Of a DNA stretch of 43,101 nucleotides, positions 25,905-34,590 are shown piece after piece (positions within the stretch are counted from its first letter, which is position 1; each line of letters begins with the position of its first letter). This stretch comes from CAZWSE01 sp964636575. GTDB taxonomy: Bacteria > Pseudomonadota > Alphaproteobacteria > Rhodobacterales > Rhodobacteraceae. A program made the translations under genes and the position numbers. The DNA is taken from contig CAZWSE010000017.1 in assembly GCA_964636575.1 (NCBI GenBank), forward strand, positions 1-43,101, read 5' to 3'. The notes under the pieces are model-generated. The model was not told the DNA's origin, did no database searches, and saw only the letters and a program-made list of their open reading frames with translations.

Positions 25905-27158
25905 TCAGCGCAGGCCCAGCTCTTTTTCAATCGCGATATGCGGTTCAAAGTAGGCGCTGTCATATTCGTAGCATTCGCGCACGATCTCAAAACCGCCGTC
26001 AATGATCTTGGTCATGTAACCCGCGCGGTTCGGCATGTGGAAATCAGCATCGCCCACATAGTAAGGCCCACACATCAGATCGGACGTATAGCCTGTAATA
26101 GACCGGATCGCGTCCGTGACCTTGGCCCGGTCATCCAGATCTGCGGGGTCCATTTCCAGCATGCGTTTTACAAAAAACGATGCAGACAGATATCCCGCTT
26201 GGGCAAATGTATCGCGCGGATCATCCGGGTTTGCATGGGCATCCATCACCGCAAGAAAGTTCTGCGCGTCAGGGCCATTGACCGAGAATGGCGCAAGTTC
26301 GGCGTTCACATACACCGCTCCGTCCCAATAATCGCCAAGCGCTTCGGGCACCGACAGATCATACAACGGTGTTGGCGCGATCCATATGTAGGCGTCGCGC
26401 AAGTCTTGTTCCTCAGCGGCTTTCAGAACTGCGATGGCAAGGCCCGCAGGCAGGTTCAACAAGATCGTATCGGCTCCGCTGGCAATCCCTTCTAGCAAGG
26501 CAGAGTTCACGTCAGGTGCGCCTGGGTTCAGCAAGGCCATTGACCCTGTGCCGCCGCGAGCTTCCATCAGGGCGATGCTTTCTTTGCATGACCACGGCCC
26601 GTTGTTCGGGATATTCAGTGCAATGCAGGCCACATTCGTGGCACCCAGTTCCTCTTGGGCGTATTGGGTCGCACCAAGGTTTGAAGGCAGCGGCCCTTGG
26701 TTGGTCGACACAATATTTGGTGTCTCGTGACACTCCGAAATTGCGCAAGCCGAGGCCATCGACATGATGCCCTTGTCCACATAAGTCTGCGCGTTGACGG
26801 CCATTTCCATGAAAGATCCGTTGCCCACCAGAGCGACCGCGCCTGCGTCATCCACCAACTTTGCTGCGGCTTGCGCAGCTGCTTCAGGGTTCCATTGGTC
26901 GTTCTCAATGCGGTAGTCGACGGGACGACCATTGATGCCACCGTTCGCGTTTACACAATCGAAATAGGCTTTCGCCGCGTCCGTTGAAGCCGAAAAATCG
27001 CCGGGTGCTGCATTGCCGTGGATACCACCAACGATAACAGGTGCGCCTGTTGCGGCCTCTCCGGTGTTCATGCCGCAGATAGGGTTGGCCATTACCTGAC
27101 CACCAAGCCCGGCAAAGCCGATACCAGCGATGATACTAAGTGTGTTGAGTTTCGTCAT
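25905..27158 (-). CDS. Branched-chain-type ABC transporter binding protein
   Basis: Periplasmic receptor of the Leu/Ile/Val-binding-protein superfamily (type I fold), 417 residues. A signal peptide is visible (MTKLNTLSIIAGIGFAGLGG then QVMA, cleavage before NPICG). The mature part has the family's opening (VIVGGIHGNAAPGDFSAST, AKAYFDCVNANGGINGRPVD) with several cysteines that could form disulfides. ATG at 27158 follows GGAGG. In this context the ligand is probably an aromatic or phenylpropanoid-like carboxylate rather than a branched-chain amino acid; this is inference from the operon. The GMC oxidoreductase gene lies 39 bases upstream. Confidence 0.9.
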   Translation of the reverse strand: MTKLNTLSIIAGIGFAGLGGQVMANPICGMNTGEAATGAPVIVGGIHGNAAPGDFSASTDAAKAYFDCVNANGGINGRPVDYRIENDQWNPEAAAQAAAKLVDDAGAVALVGNGSFMEMAVNAQTYVDKGIMSMASACAISECHETPNIVSTNQGPLPSNLGATQYAQEELGATNVACIALNIPNNGPWSCKESIALMEARGGTGSMALLNPGAPDVNSALLEGIASGADTILLNLPAGLAIAVLKAAEEQDLRDAYIWIAPTPLYDLSVPEALGDYWDGAVYVNAELAPFSVNGPDAQNFLAVMDAHANPDDPRDTFAQAGYLSASFFVKRMLEMDPADLDDRAKVTDAIRSITGYTSDLMCGPYYVGDADFHMPNRAGYMTKIIDGGFEIVRECYEYDSAYFEPHIAIEKELGLR

Positions 27159-27197
27159 GTTTTTTCCTCCCAGAAAAGTTAAGTGTGTTTTGGTTTT

Positions 27198-28787
27198 TCA
27201 GGCGACGCTACGATCCTCAAGGATCATATCAGCCGCTTTCTCGGCGATCATAATGGCGGGTGCGTTGGTATTGCCGCTAACGATCTTTGGCATAATTGAT
27301 GCATCAACCACCCGAAGGCGGGGCATGCCATGCACACGCAGGCGGGGATCGACGACGGCGTTTGGCCCCACGCCCATCGCGCAGGTGCCCACCGGATGAT
27401 AGACGGTGCGGGCTTCTGCTTTGATAAAATCAGCGATACTTTCATCAGATTGTGTATCCGCGCCCGGCAGCAATTCCGTCAGGCCATATTTGGCCATTGG
27501 GGTTTGCGCAAGAATCTGACGGGCCAGTTTCACGCCATGGATCAACCGGGTCATGTCGTCCTCGTGGGTGAGCAAGCCAAGGTCAATCTGCGGGGGCCCG
27601 TCCGGAGAAGTGCGGGTAATCGTCCCTCTGCTTTTGGGTTGCAGAACGCAGGTGTGAAGCGACACACCATGTCCATATTCTACCAGCCGTCCGCGTAGGC
27701 TTTTGCGGCCTGGAATGAGGTGGAACTGAATGTCTGGACGTTCTTCGGAAGCCTGAGAGCGCACAAAGCCACCAGCCTCTACCATATTTGAGGACAGCAT
27801 GCCGCGCCTCGCAAACAGCCACATTAACGCTGCACCAGTCAGCTTGGGGAGTGCTCTAAACGAGACCCCATAAGGTGTGATCGACGTGCTTTTGGAAATC
27901 ACCATAACGTCCACATGATCGTGCAGGTTTTCACCAACGCCGGACAGATCATGCACCACTGGCGTACCGTGCTGTTGCAGCGCCGCCCCCGGTCCGATGC
28001 CGGAGCGCAGCAGTAAATCTGGCGAACCAATCGCGCCCGCGCTCAAGATGATTTCTCCGCGTGCTTCGATAATGCTTGTCGAACGGTCTGAACGGCGCAG
28101 CGTGACCTTCCCATTTGAGAAATGTTCAACCGTCGCATGCGTTTCGACCAACAGGTTTGGCCGCTTTGAGATACCTTGCAAGAATGCAGCACCGGTCGAA
28201 TGACGCCGCCCGTCCTTCTGGGTTACTTGATAAATGCCAACGCCCTCAGGCTCGGCCGTGTTGAAATCGGGGCAGCTTCGGATTTGAAGCTGATTTGCCG
28301 CCTCAATAAACGCGCTATCCATAGCGTTCGGGCTGCGCTGCTGGACCACGCTTAACGGACCTTCGCGCCCATGAAGCGCATCATCTAATTGAGGGTCGCC
28401 ATTCGCTTCGGACTTTTTGAAGTACGCCAGGACATCGTCATAACCCCAGCCTGTGCAACCCGCGTTCGCCCAATCATCATAGTCATCGCGATGACCGCGA
28501 ATGTAGACCATGCCGTTTATCGCGGATGATCCGCCCAATGACTTGCCCCGTGGAATACCGATTTCGCGATTGTTCAGCGCCCTTTGCGGGGCAGAGGTGT
28601 AACCCCAATTGAACGTAGGCAAACGTGGCAATGCCATCACGCCAAGAGGGGTCGTGACAAGCGGCGAACGACCGTGCCCACCGGCTTCAATCAGGCAAAC
28701 AGTGATCGCCGGATCAGCGCTCAGCCGATTTGCAAGCACAGCACCAGCCGAACCCGCACCAACAATCACGTAGTCAAAGACTGCCAC
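27198..28787 (-). CDS. GMC-family FAD-dependent alcohol oxidoreductase
   Basis: This 529-residue flavoprotein belongs to the glucose-methanol-choline family, which oxidises alcohols to aldehydes. It has the N-terminal dinucleotide motif FDYVIVGAGSAGAVLANRL, GMC signature 1 (PRGKSLGGSSAINGMVYIRG), signature 2 (GAIGSPDLLLRSGIGP) and the C-terminal catalytic HPVGTCAMG region (YHPVGTCAMGVG) followed by NTNAPAIMIAEKAAD. I choose the GTG at 28787, which follows GGGGAGG; the TTG at 28802 would start inside that ribosome site. It opens the GMC-liv-pobA operon and shares a promoter element with the P450 operon. It may oxidise a benzylic alcohol from the P450 step, though choline/polyethylene glycol dehydrogenase-like specificity cannot be excluded. 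Confidence 0.9.
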   Translation of the reverse strand: MAVFDYVIVGAGSAGAVLANRLSADPAITVCLIEAGGHGRSPLVTTPLGVMALPRLPTFNWGYTSAPQRALNNREIGIPRGKSLGGSSAINGMVYIRGHRDDYDDWANAGCTGWGYDDVLAYFKKSEANGDPQLDDALHGREGPLSVVQQRSPNAMDSAFIEAANQLQIRSCPDFNTAEPEGVGIYQVTQKDGRRHSTGAAFLQGISKRPNLLVETHATVEHFSNGKVTLRRSDRSTSIIEARGEIILSAGAIGSPDLLLRSGIGPGAALQQHGTPVVHDLSGVGENLHDHVDVMVISKSTSITPYGVSFRALPKLTGAALMWLFARRGMLSSNMVEAGGFVRSQASEERPDIQFHLIPGRKSLRGRLVEYGHGVSLHTCVLQPKSRGTITRTSPDGPPQIDLGLLTHEDDMTRLIHGVKLARQILAQTPMAKYGLTELLPGADTQSDESIADFIKAEARTVYHPVGTCAMGVGPNAVVDPRLRVHGMPRLRVVDASIMPKIVSGNTNAPAIMIAEKAADMILEDRSVA

Positions 28788-28816
28788 AAATATCCTCCCC
28801 AACGGCGCACTTTGCT

Positions 28817-28858
28817 CCGTCCAGAAAGACTATTGCTATTTCTTTGGTTTTTCTTTGG
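28817..28858 (-). promoter_or_regulatory. Shared promoter element with 11-bp-spaced direct repeats (GMC-liv operon)
   Basis: On the minus strand, CCAAAGAAA occurs at 28858-28850 and again at 28847-28839, exactly one 11-base step apart, followed by GCAATAG and CTTTCT and ending in ACGG, 29 bases before the GMC start codon. The 42-base block matches the one before the P450 gene at 34 of 42 positions and in the same orientation to its gene. Direct repeats at 11-bp spacing are the known recognition pattern of SARP/BTAD regulators, one of which is encoded immediately divergent. Confidence 0.75.
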
Positions 28859-28888
28859 AATGAGGAAACACGACTTTGAGGTGTTGAT

Positions 28889-30322
28889 ATGTCAGACGTT
28901 AAAAACTGGAATGACGCGGCCTGCTTTGCTGATTTGTCTGATCAGATCGAACTGATCAGAGCGGTGAATAGGCTCGGGGCTGGCACGCGCATTATCAAGA
29001 TTTCAGATGACCCGTTGTTCTTTGAAGCGGTCACTCCTTTTGCCCCGATCTTTCTTGCTGAGGTGTCACTGAATGGCGATGTTTTTGACTCGAAAACTGT
29101 TTTCGACGCCTTGGACAATCTGCTGAGCGATCCGGCACACGAAACCACGCTTATCGTAGACATGACGTGGAGCGTTGATGCGCTCGATGCAGAAAACGCG
29201 CTTGAAACCTGGGGCATGGCAGTCGAGGAATTGAGCACCCAGCGTCCTGTGCGGATCGTTTCTGTCTACACTCATACCCACTTGCTTGAAATGAAGATGC
29301 AGATGGTAATGCGCGCCCATCGTCAGTTTCTTGCGGCCACTGGTCTGTATGAAAATCCGTTCTGGCTGCCCAGCCGTTTGCGCACCAGCGCGGGGGCTGA
29401 CGAACAGCTTGCGTTTCTGTTGGGGCGGGTCGTGCCCGATCACGCAGGGCTTCAGATTACGGAACCAGATGATCGATCTTATGCGCGTGGGACAAGCCCC
29501 AGATGGCTAGATAACAGCTCCAACATTGATCTGGTGGACCGCAAAGCGGACCGCTGGCAAATTAGGTGCTTGGGTCGTTTACGGGTCTACCAAAGCGGTG
29601 ACCCAGTTGAATGGCAGACACCCGGTGGTGCACCGCACAAGACCCGCACCTTGTTTTGTTATCTGCTACTGAGCGGCGAAAACGGAGCGCAGGCTGACCG
29701 TATAGGGGAACTTATCTGGCCGCACCAAGCAGATGAAACCCGTAAGCGCGCACGACTGCATCATGCGATTGCCATGTTGCGCAAGGCTTTGGGGCACAGA
29801 ACAGCTGTCGAGCGCGAGGGAGAGTACTATCGGCTGAATGCACCGCAGGGCAGTTGGACGGACATTTCAGCGTTTGAGCAAGCCTGCCGCCGTGGTTTGG
29901 CCTTAGCTATGCAGGATGACGCAGCTGGAGCTTTGCGGCTATACCGGACAGCTGAACGTCAGTATCAAGGTGACCTATTCGAAGATTTGCCAATCGAGTA
30001 CACTCACAACGACCTAGAGGATTGGTGCCGCCCCAGGCGCCGTTGGCTGCGTCAGATGGCCCTGAAACTGTTGCGCGACATGTCCGTTGTGATGCGCAGT
30101 CAGGGGCTTGCGGATGAGGCGCTAGAGAAATGCCACAAGGCGCTGAACATCGATATGGCCAATGAGGCGACTAACATGGAAACGATGCGTGTTTTGCACC
30201 TGCAAGGCAGATTCGAGGCGATTGATCGGCAGTTTGAACAGTTTCTAGTGGCTTCAGATCAACGCAGATCAGACGTTGAAAACACGCAGTTTCATAAGCT
30301 TTATCAGCGGTTGGCATCGTAG
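28889..30322 (+). CDS. MEDS-like sensor plus BTAD/SARP-type transcriptional regulator
   Basis: The 477-residue protein has two halves. Residues about 15-185 look like a MEDS/DcmR-type sensory domain (GTRIIKISDDPLFFEAVTPF; TLIVDMTWSVDAL). Residues about 225-325 form an OmpR-like winged helix (QIRCLGRLRVYQSGDPVEW, ADRIGELIWPHQADETRKRARLHH), and 330-470 a bacterial transcriptional activation (BTAD) domain of TPR-like helices (LFEDLPIEYTHNDLEDWCRP). This is the layout of SARP-type activators. ATG at 28889 follows GAGGTG. It lies between the divergent GMC operon and the P450 operon, both of which carry the same repeat element, so it is very likely their common regulator and may control itself. The MEDS assignment is less certain than BTAD. 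Confidence 0.83.
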   Translation: MSDVKNWNDAACFADLSDQIELIRAVNRLGAGTRIIKISDDPLFFEAVTPFAPIFLAEVSLNGDVFDSKTVFDALDNLLSDPAHETTLIVDMTWSVDALDAENALETWGMAVEELSTQRPVRIVSVYTHTHLLEMKMQMVMRAHRQFLAATGLYENPFWLPSRLRTSAGADEQLAFLLGRVVPDHAGLQITEPDDRSYARGTSPRWLDNSSNIDLVDRKADRWQIRCLGRLRVYQSGDPVEWQTPGGAPHKTRTLFCYLLLSGENGAQADRIGELIWPHQADETRKRARLHHAIAMLRKALGHRTAVEREGEYYRLNAPQGSWTDISAFEQACRRGLALAMQDDAAGALRLYRTAERQYQGDLFEDLPIEYTHNDLEDWCRPRRRWLRQMALKLLRDMSVVMRSQGLADEALEKCHKALNIDMANEATNMETMRVLHLQGRFEAIDRQFEQFLVASDQRRSDVENTQFHKLYQRLAS

Positions 30323-30367
30323 AACTTGATCGCGCATAGTGCGAACCGCTGCCCTTTCAAACGGTAA

Positions 30368-30409
30368 CCAAAGAAAAACAAAAGAACATGCGATAGGCTT
30401 TCTACACGG
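30368..30409 (+). promoter_or_regulatory. Shared promoter element with 11-bp-spaced direct repeats (P450 operon)
   Basis: CCAAAGAAA (30368-30376) and CAAAAGAAC (30379-30387) form an 11-base-step direct repeat, followed by GCGATAG and CTTTCT and ending ACGG, 31 bases before the P450 start. The block matches the element before the GMC gene at 34/42 positions. AATAG/GATAG just downstream of the repeats is a candidate -10 region, with the repeats where a -35 would be, as in SARP-activated promoters. Confidence 0.75.
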
Positions 30410-30440
30410 TTGATCATATCGACCTATGGGAGGAAAATTG

Positions 30441-31673
30441 ATGAACGTGCAAAGCCCTGTCTGCCCGGTTGGCGGATACGATCCCTATGATCTTAGCGCA
30501 CCACACGCCGACTGGGAAACCTTTCGCGGCGAAGCACCTGTGTTCTACCACGCGGACACGGGCTACTGGATCGTCTCACGCTACGATGACATCAAGGCGG
30601 TTTATGATGATTGGGAAACGTTCTCGTCCGAAAACGCGCAATCCCCTGTCACGCCGTTGGACGATGCCGCCAAGAAAATCGTAAAGGCTGGCGGATTCAC
30701 CTCCGGCCTGTCCGCCCGCACCCCGCCCACACACACGCGCATCCGCAAAGTGGCGCAAACCGCCTTTAGCCCGCGTCGTTTCAAAGCGATTGAGCCGCAG
30801 ATCGAGGCAATTGTGGATCGTCATCTGGCGAAACTTGAAGGCAAAGACGAGGTCGATTTCTTTCGCGAAGTCGCATACCCCGTGCCTGCGCTGGTGTTGT
30901 TTACTCTTATGGGCATCCCTGACGAGGACGTGGACAAGGTCAAAGACTGGGCCAGCAGCCGGGCCTTGCTGACATGGGGAAACCTGAAAGGCGACGATCA
31001 AGTTCCGCACGCACAGGGCATGGTGGATTACTGGAACTACTGCCGTGCGCTGGTTGCTGCACGGAAGGCCGAACCGGGCGATGATTTCCCCAGCGATATG
31101 GTGCGCGCGCAAGCGGATGGCGCGGACATCACGGATGAAGAAATCGCAGGGGTCATGTATTCCGTCCTGTTCGCAGGGCACGAAACGACGACAACCCTGA
31201 TGGCCAATTCACTCAAAGTTCTGATGGAAAACCGCGACGCTTGGGATGCGCTTTGCGCTGATCCCAGCAAGATCCGCGGCGCGACCGAGGAAATTCTCCG
31301 GTATGCGCCCTCAATCGTGTCGTGGCGGCGTTTGGCCAAAAAGGATACCCAAATCGGCGGCGTTGATATCCCGGAAGGGGCCAACATTCTGGTGATCATG
31401 GGGGCAGGAAATCGGGACGAGGCTGTGTATCCCAATGGCGAGGATTTCAACATCTCTCGCGACAACGCCCGCACGCATCTGAGCTTTGGCTATGGCATCC
31501 ATTTTTGCATCGGCTTTCAACTGGCCAAGCTGGAGTTCGGCATCACGCTGCGCGAATTGACCAAGCGGTTCCCAAACCTGAAATTGGCAGACGGCCATCC
31601 GGTCAACTACATTCCCAGCCTTTCATTCCGTGTGCCTGACAGGTTGATCATCAAGCCCAATGGTGACGCATGA
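30441..31673 (+). CDS. Cytochrome P450 (CreJ-like role proposed)
   Basis: A soluble bacterial class I P450 of 410 residues. The I-helix oxygen-activation motif FAGHETTTT is at residues 244-252, the ExxR pair is E284/R287 in EEILRY, and the haem loop is FGYGIHFCIG with Cys356 as iron ligand. The start is ATG 30441, preceded by GGGAGGA; an upstream in-frame ATG at 30426 lies in front of that site. Its stop overlaps the next gene (ATGA). With a phenylphosphate-synthase-like enzyme and HD phosphohydrolases next to it, the best model is CreJ of the Corynebacterium 4-cresol pathway, which oxidises the alkyl group of an aryl phosphate. No ferredoxin or reductase gene is in the window, so redox partners must be elsewhere. 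Confidence 0.93.
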   Translation: MNVQSPVCPVGGYDPYDLSAPHADWETFRGEAPVFYHADTGYWIVSRYDDIKAVYDDWETFSSENAQSPVTPLDDAAKKIVKAGGFTSGLSARTPPTHTRIRKVAQTAFSPRRFKAIEPQIEAIVDRHLAKLEGKDEVDFFREVAYPVPALVLFTLMGIPDEDVDKVKDWASSRALLTWGNLKGDDQVPHAQGMVDYWNYCRALVAARKAEPGDDFPSDMVRAQADGADITDEEIAGVMYSVLFAGHETTTTLMANSLKVLMENRDAWDALCADPSKIRGATEEILRYAPSIVSWRRLAKKDTQIGGVDIPEGANILVIMGAGNRDEAVYPNGEDFNISRDNARTHLSFGYGIHFCIGFQLAKLEFGITLRELTKRFPNLKLADGHPVNYIPSLSFRVPDRLIIKPNGDA

Positions 31674-32743
31674 GCAATCTTTACACACTTCCCTTCGATC
31701 AAATCAACGATGATGACTTTGCCCGAGTTGGGGGTAAATGCGCCTCGCTCGGCGACATGACCCAAGCGGGCGTTGCCGTGCCGCCAGGCTACGCCGTGAC
31801 GACCGAAGCTTATGTCGCAATGCTGGAAGGATCGGGTCTGAGAGCAGAGTTGGAAAATCACCTGCAAGGACTGGATGTAGAAGATTTCGCGGCGCTGGAC
31901 AAAGCAGCGCAAGCTATTCAAGTAAGATTTCGCTCGCGCAAACTACCGACAGAAGTCGAGCAGGCCATTCGCGCGGCCTATGCCGCAATGGGCGATGATA
32001 TACCTGTGGCGGTGCGGTCCTCTGCCACGGCCGAGGATTTGCCCGACGCATCCTTCGCGGGTCAGCAGGATACATATCTATGGGTGATCGGCGCTGATGA
32101 TGTTGTGGACAAAGTGCGCGATTGCTGGGCATCCCTGTTTACCGCCCGCGCCATTGCTTACCGTGAAAAGAACAACATCTCACACATTGAAACACTGATG
32201 AGCGTTGCCGTGCAAAAGATGGTGAACGCAAAAGCAGCAGGCGTCGCGATGACGCTGGACCCCAACACCGGCGACCGCACGCGAATTGTGATCGACAGCG
32301 CTTGGGGGCTTGGGGAAACCGTTGTTTCTGGCACGGTCACACCTGACAATTTTGTCGTGGAAAAGGTGCTTCAGGAAATTCTGGATCGCACGATTTCGGA
32401 CAAGCACATCGAACTGGTAGGCGATGCGATCAAGGGCGAGGCCGTTGAGCGCCTAGTTGAGACACCGCGTAACACCGCCTCAAGCCTCACGGACGCAGAA
32501 GTGATCGCCATTGCCATGCTGGCCAAATCGCTGGAACGGCAAAAGAAATGCCCGCAAGATGTCGAATGGGCGCTCGATGCCGATCTGCCGGACGGTGAAA
32601 ACCTGCTGGCATTGCAAAGCCGACCCGAAACGATCTGGTCTCAAAAGGCCAAAGAAAAGCCTAAGAACCCTTATGCGACGGGCATGATGAGCATCACCAA
32701 CACGCTTACCAACCCCTACGCGGGCAAAGTCAAAACGAAATAA
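31670..32743 (+). CDS. PEP synthase-like ATP-binding subunit (PpsB / Cre synthase type)
   Basis: The 357-residue protein is only the N-terminal ATP-grasp (PPDK/PEP synthase) domain: VGGKCASLGDM at the start, VPPGYAVTTEAY, RSSATAEDLPDASFAGQQDT (Arg116 onward), WGLGETVVSGTVTPD, KCPQDVEWALD and LQSRPETIW at the end. In PEP synthase this part transfers the ATP beta-phosphate to a mobile His, which is here on a separate protein encoded 26 bases downstream. A 40-kDa ATP subunit plus 70-kDa His subunit is the arrangement of phenylphosphate synthase of Thauera (PpsB, PpsA) and of the 4-cresol-phosphorylating CreHI enzyme of Corynebacterium. A rifampicin phosphotransferase would be a single chain, making that less likely. 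Confidence 0.87.
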   Translation: MSNLYTLPFDQINDDDFARVGGKCASLGDMTQAGVAVPPGYAVTTEAYVAMLEGSGLRAELENHLQGLDVEDFAALDKAAQAIQVRFRSRKLPTEVEQAIRAAYAAMGDDIPVAVRSSATAEDLPDASFAGQQDTYLWVIGADDVVDKVRDCWASLFTARAIAYREKNNISHIETLMSVAVQKMVNAKAAGVAMTLDPNTGDRTRIVIDSAWGLGETVVSGTVTPDNFVVEKVLQEILDRTISDKHIELVGDAIKGEAVERLVETPRNTASSLTDAEVIAIAMLAKSLERQKKCPQDVEWALDADLPDGENLLALQSRPETIWSQKAKEKPKNPYATGMMSITNTLTNPYAGKVKTK

Positions 32744-32769
32744 AACATGTTTCTGGGAGGAAACCACCG

Positions 32770-34581
32770 ATGGACGCAAAAACACCTATGTTCCCAAGCG
32801 CCTATGATCTTGCGGCACCCAAAGGGTCCGAAGGCTGGCAGGATTTGTACCCTTACTACACGCGCTTTAACCCCGCACGGCGTGCGGAAGAAGACGAAAA
32901 ATTTTGGTTCTGCAACTCACAGCATTGGCCGACGCCGTTCCGTCCGTTTGACACGATCATGCTGGATTTCGCGATCAAATGCTTGGGTCAATACAACACC
33001 CGCCATCTGTTGATCCCACCTGCCAATGGCATCGACTACCGGATCCTCAATGGTTACGTATATTTCTCGCCGGTTGGCGTCGCCCCCGAAGACATCGAGG
33101 CACGCGTGCCAATCTTTATGGAACGGGCAGGCCACTACTTCATGAACTGGGACCAGTTGCTTGGCGATTGGAAGGTCAAAGTAAAAAACGCGATTGATCA
33201 GTTAAACGAGATCAACTTTCATGCCCTGCCAGAAACAGAAGAGCTTGAAGTCGTAACGGGCGGCATTGGTCTGGACAGCACCAACCACCTGTTTGAAGGC
33301 TACGAGAAGTCGATCGAGCTTTGCTACAAAATTTGGCAGTATCACTTTGAGTTCCTGAACCTCGGCTATGCCGCCTATCTCGACTTCTTTAGTTTTGTGA
33401 AGGAACAGTTTCCATCGATCCCAGATCAGGCGATTGCCAAGATGGTTCAAGGTGTCGATTCCGAACTGTTCCGTCCTGATGATGAGCTGAAAAAACTGGC
33501 TAAACTGGCGTTGGAATTGGGGCTTGAGACCGCTTTGAACACCGGCGACGTGAACGCGGCATTGACCGCAATTGCTGCCGCACCCGGTGGCGACAAATGG
33601 ATTGCCGAGTGGGAGGCGGCCAAGGATCCTTGGTTTAACTTCACCTCTGGCAACGGGTTCTATTCGACCGACAAATACTGGATCGACCACCTTGATATCC
33701 CGATGGGCTACGTCCGCGATTACGTCGAACGCCTAAAAGAAGGCGATGAGATCATGCGCCCCACTCAAGCGCTGCTGAAAGAACGTGACCGGATCACCTC
33801 TGAATACCGCGACATGATGGATGGCGAGGCGCAAGAGGCCTTTGACGGCAAACTCGGCCTTGCACGCACCGTGTTTCCTTATGTCGAAGACCACAATTTT
33901 TATATCGAACACTGGGCACTTGGCACCTTCTGGCGCAAAATGCGCGAGTTGAGCGCGTTGCTGTCCGATCAAGGCTTCTGGCCTGATCCAGAAGGCATGT
34001 TCTACCTCAACCGGACCGAAGTGCGTGACGTTCTTTGGGATTATTCACAAGCGTGGGCGATCGGCACAGAAATCCATGGCGCTGGTATTTGGCCTGCTGA
34101 GATTGAGCGCCGCGCTGGCATCCTCAAGGCGTTGCAATCTGAACCACCCACACCTGCGCTGAACAACCCACCGGAAGTCATCACCGAGCCATTCACGATC
34201 ATGCTTTGGGGAATCACCTCGGAAGCCGTCGAGAGCTGGGTCGCAGCAGATGAAGAAGGTGATGGCTTGCGCGGTATGGCCGGATCACCCGGTGTTGTCG
34301 AAGGCATCGCGCGCGTCTTGCGCAGCCCTGATGAACTGAGCTTGCTGGAGAAGGGTGAGATCCTTGTGACACCTGTCACTGCTCCGTCTTGGGCACCCGT
34401 ATTTGGCAAGATCAGCGCGGCTGTCACAGACATCGGGGGCATGATGAGCCACGCCGCAATTGTATGCCGCGAATACGGCCTGCCTGCGGTCACCGGAACC
34501 GGCAAGGCCAGTGCAAAGATCAAGACTGGCATGCGTCTGCGCGTGGATGGCAACAAAGGCACGGTCGATATTATAGGCTAA
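32770..34581 (+). CDS. PEP-utilising/mobilising subunit of aryl phosphate synthase-like enzyme (PpsA type)
   Basis: The 603-residue partner of the ATP subunit. Residues 1 to about 480 form a large, mostly unassigned domain expected to bind the phosphate acceptor. The C-terminal ~85 residues are the swivelling phosphohistidine domain: GDGLRGMAGSPGVVEGIARV, ILVTPVTAPSWAPVF, then TDIGGMMSHAAIVCREYGLP with the phospho-carrier His561, and TGTGKASAKIKTGMRLRVDG. ATG at 32770 follows GGGAGGAAA. The size (about 68 kDa) fits PpsA/CreH. With the upstream subunit it would phosphorylate a phenolic hydroxyl using ATP. Thauera's third subunit PpsC (CBS domains) is not encoded here. A terminator-like hairpin follows the gene. 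Confidence 0.87.
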   Translation: MDAKTPMFPSAYDLAAPKGSEGWQDLYPYYTRFNPARRAEEDEKFWFCNSQHWPTPFRPFDTIMLDFAIKCLGQYNTRHLLIPPANGIDYRILNGYVYFSPVGVAPEDIEARVPIFMERAGHYFMNWDQLLGDWKVKVKNAIDQLNEINFHALPETEELEVVTGGIGLDSTNHLFEGYEKSIELCYKIWQYHFEFLNLGYAAYLDFFSFVKEQFPSIPDQAIAKMVQGVDSELFRPDDELKKLAKLALELGLETALNTGDVNAALTAIAAAPGGDKWIAEWEAAKDPWFNFTSGNGFYSTDKYWIDHLDIPMGYVRDYVERLKEGDEIMRPTQALLKERDRITSEYRDMMDGEAQEAFDGKLGLARTVFPYVEDHNFYIEHWALGTFWRKMRELSALLSDQGFWPDPEGMFYLNRTEVRDVLWDYSQAWAIGTEIHGAGIWPAEIERRAGILKALQSEPPTPALNNPPEVITEPFTIMLWGITSEAVESWVAADEEGDGLRGMAGSPGVVEGIARVLRSPDELSLLEKGEILVTPVTAPSWAPVFGKISAAVTDIGGMMSHAAIVCREYGLPAVTGTGKASAKIKTGMRLRVDGNKGTVDIIG

Positions 34582-34590
34582 GCCCAACCT

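Noticed and set aside
27198..28787. Choline dehydrogenase (betA)
   Set aside because: GMC motifs are shared by the whole family; no betaine aldehyde dehydrogenase, betI or choline transporter is adjacent, and the shared promoter ties it to the P450 operon, so a betA name is not supported.
31670..34581. Split rifampicin phosphotransferase or frameshifted PEP synthase
   Set aside because: Two separate genes each have their own start and ribosome site, and sizes match the two-subunit aryl phosphate synthases. The large N-terminal part of the second subunit is not the PEP/pyruvate TIM barrel of PEP synthase.
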